Of a DNA stretch of 64,000 nt, positions 55,663 through 64,000 are shown piece by piece. The position numbers and the translations under genes are program-made. The stretch covers positions 1,736,001-1,800,000 of the forward strand of contig OZ241973.1 of assembly GCA_965204295.1 (NCBI GenBank), in the 5' to 3' direction. The notes beneath the pieces are model-generated. The model was not told where the DNA came from. It searched no databases and saw only the letters and a program-made list of their open reading frames with translations. Position 1 is the first letter of the stretch. Each line of letters starts with the position of its first letter. The DNA comes from JAWKWH01 sp965204295. Its GTDB lineage: Bacteria; Pseudomonadota; Alphaproteobacteria; Rhizobiales; Rhizobiaceae.

Positions 55663-58600
55663 ATGCGTCTCGGTCTTGATATCGGAGCGAACTCGGTTGG
55701 CTGGTGGTTGTACGAGACTGACGGCACGGGCGCCGCGGCGCGGATCACGGGAACGATCGGAGGTGGCGTACGGGTTTTTTCCGATGGACGCGATCCGAAA
55801 TCCGGCGCCTCCTTGGCCGTGGATCGCCGCATCGCCCGCGCCATGCGGCGGCGGCGCGACCGCTATCTGCGCCGCCGCGTTGCCTTGATGAAGCTGCTCG
55901 CCAGGTCCGGCCTGATGCCCGCCGATTCCAAGGCGGCGAAAGAGCTTGAACCGCTCGACCCTTATGAACTGCGGGCGAATGGGTTGAAAGAGAAGCTGCC
56001 TTTGAGCCATTTCGGGCGCGCCCTGTTCCATCTGAACCAAAGACGCGGATTCAAATCGAACCGCAGGACCGATCGCGGCGATAATGAAAGAGGAAAGATC
56101 AAGGACGCCACGCAACGGCTCGACTGGGCCATGCGCGAGGCGAATGCGAAGACCTATGGCGAGTTCCTGCATATCCGGCGGCGGCAACTTTCCGACAAGC
56201 CCGCAACCGAGGGGAAAGTCAACAAGGACGGCACACGATTAAACTACCGCCGCCAGAAAACGGTGCGCACCCGCCTCTCGGTTGCCGCGCGCGGCGGGCC
56301 GGATGCAAAGGAGGAGGCAGGGTACGATTTCTACCCCGACCGCCGCCATCTTGAGGAGGAATTCAGCGAGCTTTGGTCGACTCAGGTTCCACATCATCGC
56401 GATGTCCTGACCGACGATCTGCGCGACCTGGTGTTCGAGAAAATCTTTTACCAGCGCCCCTTGAAAGAACCGAAGGTCGGGCTTTGCCTGTTCACGGCGG
56501 AAAAGCGACTGCCCAAGGCGCATCCGCTGACCCAGCGCCGCGTGCTTTACGAGACCGTGAACCAGTTGCGCGTGACCGCCGACGGGCGGGAGGCGCGGCC
56601 TCTGACCCTTGAGGAACGCGATACGGTCATCCATGCGCTCGACAACAAAAAACCGACGAAAAACCTGTCATCAATGACAATGAAACTGCCCGCGCTGGCC
56701 AAGGTTTTGAAACTGCGGAATGAAGAGCGGTTCACGCTGGAGACCGGCGTGCGGGACGCCATCGCCTGCGATCCGGTGCGGGCGATCATGAGCTACCCCG
56801 ACGCGTTCGGCCCGCGGTGGTCCATGCTCGATTGGGAGGCGCAATGGGAAGTGATCTCCCGCATCCGCAAGGTTCAGAGCGAAGTCGAATTCACCGGCCT
56901 TGTTGAATGGTTGACGACGGAGCACGGGCTCGACCGGGATCACGCCGAAAAAACCGCCAACGCCCATCTGCCTGAAGGCTACGGGAGGATTGGGCCAACC
57001 GCGACGCGGCGTATTCTGGAGCGGCTCATAGCGGAGGTCATCACCTATGCGCAGGCGGTGCAGGAGTGCGGATGGCACCATTCGGACCTGCGCACGGGCG
57101 AATGTCTCGACGCTCTGCCATACTATGGCGAAGTGCTCGACCGTCACGTCATTCCCGGCACCCATGACGAGAACGACGACGAAATAACGCGCTATGGCCG
57201 GATCACCAACCCGACCGTGCATATCGGCCTGAACCAGTTGCGCAGGCTCGTGAACAAGATCATCGAAGTTTACGGCAAACCTGACCAGATCGTCGTGGAA
57301 CTGGCGCGGGAGTTGAAACAGTCCGAGGCGCAGAAGCGCGAGGCGATGAAACGTATCCGCGAAACGACCGAGGATGCGAAGCGGCGTAGCGACAAACTGA
57401 CGGAACTCGGCCGGCCGGACACGGGCCGCAACCGGATGCTGCTGCGGCTTTGGGAGGATCTCGGCCCGGCCGTCGGCCCGCGTCGCTGCCCCTACACCGG
57501 CAAGCCTATCAATGTGGCGATGGTGCTGAACGGCGAATGTGAGGACGATCACATCCTGCCTCGTTCGCGCACGCTCGACGACGGCTTCTCAAACCGTACG
57601 CTGTGTCTCAGGGAGGCCAACCGCGAGAAGCGGAATCAGACACCCTGGGAGGCCTGGGGAAACACGCCGCGATGGGATGCGATCGAGGCCAATCTCAAGA
57701 ACCTGCCCGAGAACAAGCGCTGGCGCTTCGCCCCCGATGCGATGGAACGCTTCGAGGGCGAGCGGGATTTCCTTGATCGCGCGCTGGTCGACACGCAATA
57801 CCTCGCCCGCATCTCGCGCGCCTATCTCGACACGCTCTTCACCGAGGGGGGCCATGTCTGGGTCGTGCCGGGGCGTATGACCGAAATGCTGCGGCGCCAT
57901 TGGGGGCTCAATTCGCTTCTGAGCGACAAGGATCGCGGCGCGGTCAAGGCCAAGAACCGCACCGATCACCGTCATCACGCGATCGACGCCGCCGTCGTGG
58001 CCGCGACCGACCGCGGCCTGATCAAACGGATCAGTCGCGCCTCGGGACAAGGCGAGGAGGCCGGGCAATCGGCCGAACTGATCGCGCGCGACACCCCGCG
58101 CCCATGGGAGGGTTTCCGCGGTGATGTTGAAAAATGGCTCGGCAGGATCGTGGTCAGCCACCGCGCCGATCACGGGCGGATCAATCGCGAGGGGCGCAAG
58201 CGCGGCCGGGACAGCACGACGGGTCGGCTTCACAATGAAACCGCCTATGGCGTCGTGGACGATCAGACCGTGGTAAGCCGCACGCCGCTCTTGTCGCTCA
58301 AACCCTCGGACATCGAACTGACCACGAGGGGCAAGAACATCCGCGATCCGCAATTGCAAAAGGCGCTGAGCGCCGCGACGGAGGGCAGGGAAGGCAAGGC
58401 GTTGGAGGCCGCCCTGTGTGACTTCGCCGCCAAACCCGGCCCCTATCGGGGCATCCGCCGCGTGCGCCTGATCGAGACGTTGCAGGAACACGTCCGCGTC
58501 GAGATCGGCGAGGGCTCCGATGGCAAACCTCTCAAAGCCTACAAAGGCGACAGCAATCATTGCTACGAGTTGTGGCGCCTGCCCGACGGCAAGGTGAAGC

Positions 58601-58929
58601 CGCAGGTCGTCACCACATACGAGGCCCACGCGGGGGACGAGAAGCGCCCCCATCCCGCGGCGAAACGTGTTCTGCGCGTTTTCAAGCGGGATATGGTCGC
58701 CCTGGAGCGGAATGGCGAGACAGAGATCTTTTATGTGCAAAAGTTTGACATAACCCACGGCCTCTATATCGCGCCGCATCTCGAAGCGAACGCCGATGCG
58801 AGAAATCGCGACCAATCGGACCCGTTCCGCCTTATTCAAATTGGAGCAGGGCCCATGGTCAAAGCCGGCATTCGCCGGGTGATTGTCGATGAGATCGGTC
58901 GTGTGCGCGACCCCGGTTCGCCTTCTTGA
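55663..58929 (+). CDS. cas9: Cas9 endonuclease, type II-C
   Basis: 1088 residues, within the size range of compact II-C Cas9. RuvC-I is LGLDIGANSVGW (Asp6); the arginine-rich bridge helix follows (RRIARAMRRRRDRYLRRRVALMKLL, about 57-80); RuvC-II has IVVELARE (Glu546); the HNH domain reads CPYTGKPI then EDDHILPRSRTLDDGFSNRTLC, with His630 and Asn653; RuvC-III is DHRHHAIDAAVVA (His772, Asp775). All catalytic residues are therefore intact and both DNA strands can be cut. The C-terminal 250 residues should form the WED/PAM-interacting region; the PAM cannot be read from sequence. Start ATG 55663 has a GAGGAAAC site. cas1 and cas2 follow and no csn2 or cas4 is present, defining II-C. Confidence 0.97.
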   Translation: MRLGLDIGANSVGWWLYETDGTGAAARITGTIGGGVRVFSDGRDPKSGASLAVDRRIARAMRRRRDRYLRRRVALMKLLARSGLMPADSKAAKELEPLDPYELRANGLKEKLPLSHFGRALFHLNQRRGFKSNRRTDRGDNERGKIKDATQRLDWAMREANAKTYGEFLHIRRRQLSDKPATEGKVNKDGTRLNYRRQKTVRTRLSVAARGGPDAKEEAGYDFYPDRRHLEEEFSELWSTQVPHHRDVLTDDLRDLVFEKIFYQRPLKEPKVGLCLFTAEKRLPKAHPLTQRRVLYETVNQLRVTADGREARPLTLEERDTVIHALDNKKPTKNLSSMTMKLPALAKVLKLRNEERFTLETGVRDAIACDPVRAIMSYPDAFGPRWSMLDWEAQWEVISRIRKVQSEVEFTGLVEWLTTEHGLDRDHAEKTANAHLPEGYGRIGPTATRRILERLIAEVITYAQAVQECGWHHSDLRTGECLDALPYYGEVLDRHVIPGTHDENDDEITRYGRITNPTVHIGLNQLRRLVNKIIEVYGKPDQIVVELARELKQSEAQKREAMKRIRETTEDAKRRSDKLTELGRPDTGRNRMLLRLWEDLGPAVGPRRCPYTGKPINVAMVLNGECEDDHILPRSRTLDDGFSNRTLCLREANREKRNQTPWEAWGNTPRWDAIEANLKNLPENKRWRFAPDAMERFEGERDFLDRALVDTQYLARISRAYLDTLFTEGGHVWVVPGRMTEMLRRHWGLNSLLSDKDRGAVKAKNRTDHRHHAIDAAVVAATDRGLIKRISRASGQGEEAGQSAELIARDTPRPWEGFRGDVEKWLGRIVVSHRADHGRINREGRKRGRDSTTGRLHNETAYGVVDDQTVVSRTPLLSLKPSDIELTTRGKNIRDPQLQKALSAATEGREGKALEAALCDFAAKPGPYRGIRRVRLIETLQEHVRVEIGEGSDGKPLKAYKGDSNHCYELWRLPDGKVKPQVVTTYEAHAGDEKRPHPAAKRVLRVFKRDMVALERNGETEIFYVQKFDITHGLYIAPHLEANADARNRDQSDPFRLIQIGAGPMVKAGIRRVIVDEIGRVRDPGSPS

Positions 58930-58964
58930 CGCATCGGGATTCGCGTGAGCCGCCGGTTCATGTC

Positions 58965-58983
58965 ATGCATTCCAATGCATTGG
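58965..58983. other. Palindromes between cas9 and cas1
   Basis: ATGCATT and AATGCAT form a 16-bp inverted repeat at 58965-58980, overlapped by the perfect 12-bp palindrome CCAATGCATTGG at 58972-58983. This lies 11 bases before the TTG start of cas1. It could be a stem-loop that adjusts cas1 translation; no T run follows, so a terminator is unlikely. Confidence 0.5.
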
Positions 58984-58993
58984 AGCATGGGTA

Positions 58994-59905
58994 TTGGATC
59001 GCGTTGTCGATATAGCCGCCGACGGTCGCCATTTGTCGCGTAAACGCGGTTTCCTCATGGTCAGCGAGAACCGCATGGAAATCGGACGGATTCCGCTCGA
59101 TGAAATCATCGCCGTCATTGTCCATGCCCACGGCGTCACCTGGTCCTCGTCGCTGCTCACCGAACTGGCCGAGCGTGGCGTTCCCGTGGTTCTGTGCGCG
59201 GCGAACCATGCGCCGCGCTCCGTTCTCATGCCGCTCGAAGGGCACCATGCGCAGGGCGCCCGCCTTCGGGCGCAGTGGGACGCCAGGGCGCCGCTGATGA
59301 AACAGGCGTGGAAACAGGTCGTGGTCTCGAAAATCACCATGCAGGCCGCCGCGCTCAAGGCTATCGGCGCACCTTCGGCCCCGCTTGCCATGATGACCCG
59401 CAAAGTCACAAGCGGCGATACGACGAATGTCGAGGCGCAGGCCGCGCGCTATTACTGGCCGCTTATGATGGGCGACGGGTTTCGCCGGGACCAAGATGCG
59501 TCCGGCGTCAACGCCCTTCTGAACTATGGCTACACCGTTTTGCGGTCGGCAACCGCCCGCGCCATTGTCGCCGCCGGTCTGCATCCGACCATTGGCCTGT
59601 ATCACGCCAACCGGAACAATGCCTTCGCACTGGCCGATGATTTGGTGGAACCTTTTCGCCCGCTCGTCGATTGCACGGTGCGCGGCCTGGCCAGGCGAAA
59701 CGGCGATCAGGTCGACACGGAAGCGAAACAGACGCTTGCGCGTTTGATTTCCCTGGATCTCCCTCTTCGGGATGGCCAAACACCGGTCTCCGTCACGCTG
59801 TGCAAACTGGCCGCCTCTCTGGGGAGAAGTTTCGAAGTGGGGAAACTGACCCTGGCTCTCCCCGACCCGCCCGATGCGCTCACCCTTGCGGGACTCGGAT
59901 CGTGA
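58994..59905 (+). CDS. cas1: Cas1 integrase
   Basis: 303 residues from a TTG start, opening MDRVVDIAADGRHLSRKRGFLMVS, typical of II-C Cas1. The metal-binding residues are Glu in NVEAQAARYYW, His in IGLYHANRNNAFALADDLVEPFRP and Asp in the same block. With Cas2 it inserts new spacers at the leader end of the array; in type II systems Cas9 helps choose targets with a PAM. The upstream cas9 stop is 64 bp away, and cas2 overlaps its stop. Confidence 0.95.
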   Translation: MDRVVDIAADGRHLSRKRGFLMVSENRMEIGRIPLDEIIAVIVHAHGVTWSSSLLTELAERGVPVVLCAANHAPRSVLMPLEGHHAQGARLRAQWDARAPLMKQAWKQVVVSKITMQAAALKAIGAPSAPLAMMTRKVTSGDTTNVEAQAARYYWPLMMGDGFRRDQDASGVNALLNYGYTVLRSATARAIVAAGLHPTIGLYHANRNNAFALADDLVEPFRPLVDCTVRGLARRNGDQVDTEAKQTLARLISLDLPLRDGQTPVSVTLCKLAASLGRSFEVGKLTLALPDPPDALTLAGLGS

Positions 59906-60246
59906 TCCACCGCCCCGCCTTCTTGTCAGGATACCGGATCATGTGGATTTTGGTGATGTTCGACCTGCCCACCGACACGAAACCGCAACGCAAGGCTGCG
60001 ACCGATTTTCGGAATTTTCTCCTCGACGAAGGATTCGAGCGCAGCCAGTTTTCCGTCTATGCCCGTTTCGTCAATGGCAAGGAAGCCTTCCAGACGCGAA
60101 TCAACCGAATCGAACGCCGCCTGCCTGAAAAAGGCGACATCCAAATCCTCAACTTCACCGATCGCCAGTATCGTGATATTGTCCATTTCTCGGATCAGGG
60201 TCGGCGACCGGCCCGGAAGAATCCGGGGCAACTGGCGCTTTTCTAA
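59902..60246 (+). CDS. cas2: Cas2
   Basis: 114 residues from GTG 59902, overlapping the cas1 stop (GTGA). The ferredoxin-like core is MWILVMFDLPTDTKPQRKAATDFRNFLLDEGFERSQFSVYARF, and the protein ends RKNPGQLALF. It is the structural partner of Cas1 in spacer acquisition. ATG 59941 is an alternative start, but the HRPAFLSGYRIMW segment before it is common in II-C Cas2. Confidence 0.93.
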   Translation: MIHRPAFLSGYRIMWILVMFDLPTDTKPQRKAATDFRNFLLDEGFERSQFSVYARFVNGKEAFQTRINRIERRLPEKGDIQILNFTDRQYRDIVHFSDQGRRPARKNPGQLALF

Positions 60247-60277
60247 TGATTTTAGCTTGGAAATGCAGGAACAGGTT

Positions 60278-60313
60278 CCCCCTAAAGCCTTTCAGTTTCA
60301 TGGCCTTAGGGGG
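60278..60313. other. Long hairpin between cas2 and the CRISPR array
   Basis: A 12-bp stem, CCCCCTAAAGCC at 60278-60289 and GGCCTTAGGGGG at 60302-60313 with a single mismatch, around a 12-base loop. It ends seven bases before the first repeat. No T-tract follows on either strand. As the array is read toward cas2, this hairpin would lie at the end of the crRNA precursor and may stop or trim it, or it may mark the array border. Confidence 0.7.
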
Positions 60314-60319
60314 AGATAG

Positions 60320-63300
60320 AGATTAGCGGTTCAGAATTTGAGGTCAAGCCGCAACGGCGCGCGGCACATTGAGATAATCGACGACAGATTAGCGGTTCAG
60401 AATTTGAGGTCAAGCCGCAACGTCTGGAAGCTGTTGACCGGTTTTTCAAGAAGATTAGCGGTTCAGAATTTGAGGTCAAGCCGCAACGTCATTTGTTGTC
60501 TCCTTTTTGGTCAGATTAGATTAGCGGTTCAGAATTTGAGGTCAAGCCGCAACTTCGCCGCCGATGGCGACGCTCCCCGCCGCAGATTAGCGGTTCAGAA
60601 TTTGAGGTCAAGCCGCAACTCGAAATGGTACATAGTCATCACTATCTATAGATTAGCGGTTCAGAATTTGAGGTCAAGCCGCAACGCACGATTACCGATT
60701 CATCCCGTTTGGGCTAGATTAGCGGTTCAGAATTTGAGGTCAAGCCGCAACTGGAAGTTGCATGGTGTTAAACAAGCTTGCAGATTAGCGGTTCAGAATT
60801 TGAGGTCAAGCCGCAACTTAAGAGAGGGTATGAGCTTAAAATTGTTTAGATTAGCGGTTCAGAATTTGAGGTCAAGCCGCAACGCGATCGACACTCTGGT
60901 CGACGCCTTCGCCAGATTAGCGGTTCAGAATTTGAGGTCAAGCCGCAACCCCCTCCATGCCCATGCGCGTGCGCGTACGAGATTAGCGGTTCAGAATTTG
61001 AGGTCAAGCCGCAACTTGATGGCTCCGGCTAAATCTTCGGCGGCAGATTAGCGGTTCAGAATTTGAGGTCAAGCCGCAACACGTTTGATGATGTCCATGA
61101 ATATTTTTCGAGATTAGCGGTTCAGAATTTGAGGTCAAGCCGCAACGATCGCCTAGTTAGATCGCCCATACATCCGAGATTAGCGGTTCAGAATTTGAGG
61201 TCAAGCCGCAACGGATCACGGAAAGCGCAAGAATATTTTGACAGATTAGCGGTTCAGAATTTGAGGTCAAGCCGCAACGAACCGCATCATTAAGTTGAAA
61301 TGGGACGGAGATTAGCGGTTCAGAATTTGAGGTCAAGCCGCAACTGTCGATAGGGTTGGCCTTTTTTCGTTGTCAGATTAGCGGTTCAGAATTTGAGGTC
61401 AAGCCGCAACAGGCGGCGTATCCTGAGACGTATTTGACGGAGATTAGCGGTTCAGAATTTGAGGTCAAGCCGCAACTGGCGCAGCCATCCGAACATAGTT
61501 CTCTCGAGATTAGCGGTTCAGAATTTGAGGTCAAGCCGCAACTTCCGGGTGGCGCAAATGATGTTCATGCCCAGATTAGCGGTTCAGAATTTGAGGTCAA
61601 GCCGCAACCCGAAAACCGATTCCGAAAACAGGATTTCGAGATTAGCGGTTCAGAATTTGAGGTCAAGCCGCAACGGAACCAACACCGAAACGACCACCAT
61701 CGATAGATTAGCGGTTCAGAATTTGAGGTCAAGCCGCAACTAAGGACCCTATGTGGTGTAGGGTTAAGCCAGATTAGCGGTTCAGAATTTGAGGTCAAGC
61801 CGCAACCCGTCGACCGACCAGCCGAAATTGTCCCTGAGATTAGCGGTTCAGAATTTGAGGTCAAGCCGCAACTCACCATCGACATCGACGAATGTTCGCC
61901 TGAGATTAGCGGTTCAGAATTTGAGGTCAAGCCGCAACCGGCTTCGAGTCGGGAATCAATCCAGATGAAGATTAGCGGTTCAGAATTTGAGGTCAAGCCG
62001 CAACAGCGGCGGCCGCATCCGGCCGGCCGGCGGTAGATTAGCGGTTCAGAATTTGAGGTCAAGCCGCAACCGGGACGGGGATAGGTCGGAGAACGAGGAG
62101 AGATTAGCGGTTCAGAATTTGAGGTCAAGCCGCAACAGGCGGACTAGTATATCCTCGCGGAGGACGAGATTAGCGGTTCAGAATTTGAGGTCAAGCCGCA
62201 ACCCAACAGCCCGGTTGTCTCGTTTCGGACCAAGATTAGCGGTTCAGAATTTGAGGTCAAGCCGCAACCTGTGGGGACCTGTTAAGATTCTCGATTTAGA
62301 TTAGCGGTTCAGAATTTGAGGTCAAGCCGCAACAAGATCGTCGATGTCCACATCCATAATCTGAGATTAGCGGTTCAGAATTTGAGGTCAAGCCGCAACA
62401 CGCCTCGCGATAGGTCGCCACGAAAACTGAGATTAGCGGTTCAGAATTTGAGGTCAAGCCGCAACTATCTTGATTTCGCAACCCAGCTTTACGGAAGATT
62501 AGCGGTTCAGAATTTGAGGTCAAGCCGCAACTCGATGGCGATACCGTGGCGGTGGACGCTTAGATTAGCGGTTCAGAATTTGAGGTCAAGCCGCAACGAC
62601 GGCGACAAGGCGACCGCCGGCGACAAGAGATTAGCGGTTCAGAATTTGAGGTCAAGCCGCAACACCCGCGAAGCAGCTGATATTCGCCCTCCAGATTAGC
62701 GGTTCAGAATTTGAGGTCAAGCCGCAACGACGCCGGCGGCCGTTCCGCCGCCGGACGGAGATTAGCGGTTCAGAATTTGAGGTCAAGCCGCAACTGCGGG
62801 CCGGCGTGGTTCCCGTCCGCCCTTAGATTAGCGGTTCAGAATTTGAGGTCAAGCCGCAACCGGGTCGCCACGCGGCCCGGGAGGGCCTTAGATTAGCGGT
62901 TCAGAATTTGAGGTCAAGCCGCAACGCGTCACCGATTGCCCGCCCCCGACGACGAAGATTAGCGGTTCAGAATTTGAGGTCAAGCCGCAACGGATCGGCG
63001 CGCCGATCTCTTTGGCCAGGCAGATTAGCGGTTCAGAATTTGAGGTCAAGCCGCAACGTCACCGGCGTGCGCTCGCCGCTGACCTCCAGATTAGCGGTTC
63101 AGAATTTGAGGTCAAGCCGCAACTGGCGATCGCACAGATGCTCGATGCACTGCAGATTAGCGGTTCAGAATTTGAGGTCAAGCCGCAACTCAGGGCGCTC
63201 GGGTCCGGCGGGCGTGAGGAGATTAGCGGTTCAGAATTTGAGGTCAAGCCGCAACGGGCCGAATTCCGGCCTTTTTCGCCCATTAGATTAGCGGTTCAGA

Positions 63301-64000
63301 ATTTGAGGTCAAGCCGCAACGCTCCCCTTCATGGAAGACGACAAAGAATAGATTAGCGGTTCAGAATTTGAGGTCAAGCCGCAACTGAGGCCACGCGGGC
63401 GTCGTTCGTATCCCGAGATTAGCGGTTCAGAATTTGAGGTCAAGCCGCAACGCCCCGGGCCTCGCGCGACATTCACGGTATTTTCCGGAGATTAGCGGTT
63501 CAGAATTTGAGGTCAAGCCGCAACTGTCGTATTGATCGGCGGCTTCATGCGCCCAGATTAGCGGTTCAGAATTTGAGGTCAAGCCGCAACCCGTCATCCG
63601 ATCCGGCCCGACGCGGCCGGGAGATTAGCGGTTCAGAATTTGAGGTCAAGCCGCAACCGCGACGCCACGCGGTGCCAGTCCGGCGCGAGATTAGCGGTTC
63701 AGAATTTGAGGTCAAGCCGCAACTCGATATAGGCCAGCGCCTGATGGTCGCGCAGATTAGCGGTTCAGAATTTGAGGTCAAGCCGCAACAGCGAAGGCAA
63801 TCGATTCCTGTTTATCGGGAGATTAGCGGTTCAGAATTTGAGGTCAAGCCGCAACTCAAATTCGCGATAGTGCAAGCCTTCGCGCAGATTAGCGGTTCAG
63901 AATTTGAGGTCAAGCCGCAACCCGCCCGGCCCGCTGGTTTCTGCGGCCTTCAGATTAGCGGTTCAGAATTTGAGGTCAAGCCGCAACTGTGCTGATAGAT
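60320..64000 (-). CRISPR. Type II-C CRISPR array, at least 56 repeats, continues past the window
   Basis: A 36-bp repeat (on + begins AGATTAGCGG, ends AAGCCGCAAC) occurs 56 times, first at 60320-60355 and last at 63952-63987; 55 complete spacers plus 13 bases of another are visible. All repeats read identical. Most spacers are 30 nt; seven are 29 (for example at 61016, 62269, 62664, 62861, 63256 and 63321), one is 31 (63591) and one is 37 (63452-63488). Read on the - strand the repeat begins GTTGCGG, the usual type II polarity, and the - strand tracrRNA anti-repeat pairs with that sense, so transcription runs toward cas2. The leader end would then lie beyond the window. The TAATCT at the repeat 3' end may act as a weak internal -10. 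Confidence 0.98.

Noticed and set aside
60338..63995. Open frames across the array encoding repeated motifs such as RLAVQNLRSSRN or ISGSEFEVKPQ
   Set aside because: The repeat-spacer unit is 66 bp, 22 codons, so frames stay open by period alone. They are CRISPR, not repeat proteins.

Overview
The window reads as a chromosomal segment of an alphaproteobacterium, most likely Hyphomicrobiales (Rhizobiales) or a close marine relative. Evidence from gene content: the EIIA/HPr-ahcY junction of a nitrogen-type PTS, a tsaE fused to an aminoglycoside-phosphotransferase-like domain followed by a MurU-like nucleotidyltransferase and addBA, the rhizobial glnT-glxBCD set, a complete liv transporter with an embedded acyl-CoA ligase, and lepB-rnc-era-recO in that order. 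No insertion sequence or prophage gene was recognised.

Layout. 1-14900: housekeeping on the + strand (EIIA end, HPr, ahcY, a PAS sensor kinase whose phospho-acceptor His is Tyr, tsaE fusion, nucleotidyltransferase, addB, addA, trxA, a glutamine amidotransferase). 14893-25000: a GntR regulator facing an amine-metabolism cluster (FAD oxidoreductase broken by a frameshift, glutamine synthetase-like gene, glxBCD, two unknown genes, a nitrilase-family amidase, a nitronate monooxygenase-like gene). 25067-31746: liv ABC transporter operon on the - strand. 31839-38834: acyl-CoA and carbonyl metabolism (two MDR oxidoreductases, acyl-CoA dehydrogenase, two SDRs, MaoC, an APH-type kinase), resembling hydroxyacyl-CoA catabolism. 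38866-42540: an hpsNOP-like sulfopropanediol set with a LacI regulator and two operators; the middle SDR gene is reduced to a 69-codon remnant. 42634-45790: recO, era, rnc, lepB.

46049-50566 is a four-gene operon in which every stop overlaps the next start: tandem AAA+ ATPase, PD-(D/E)XK nuclease-like protein, unknown protein, WYL regulator. It looks like an accessory, possibly defence-related system and is the best candidate for something undescribed. 50801-55057 holds an MttB-family methyltransferase divergent from a dimethylglycine-dehydrogenase-type enzyme, then tRNA-Leu(CAA).

55210-64000 is a type II-C CRISPR-Cas locus: a non-coding segment with a - strand tracrRNA gene, cas9 (1088 aa, all nuclease residues present), cas1, cas2, and a CRISPR array of 56 identical 36-bp repeats that runs off the window. 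The anti-repeat can be paired by eye along most of the crRNA repeat, which sets the array transcription on the - strand, opposite to the cas genes. A + strand promoter and a second short repeat-like sequence lie beside the tracrRNA gene and may mark an additional regulatory RNA.
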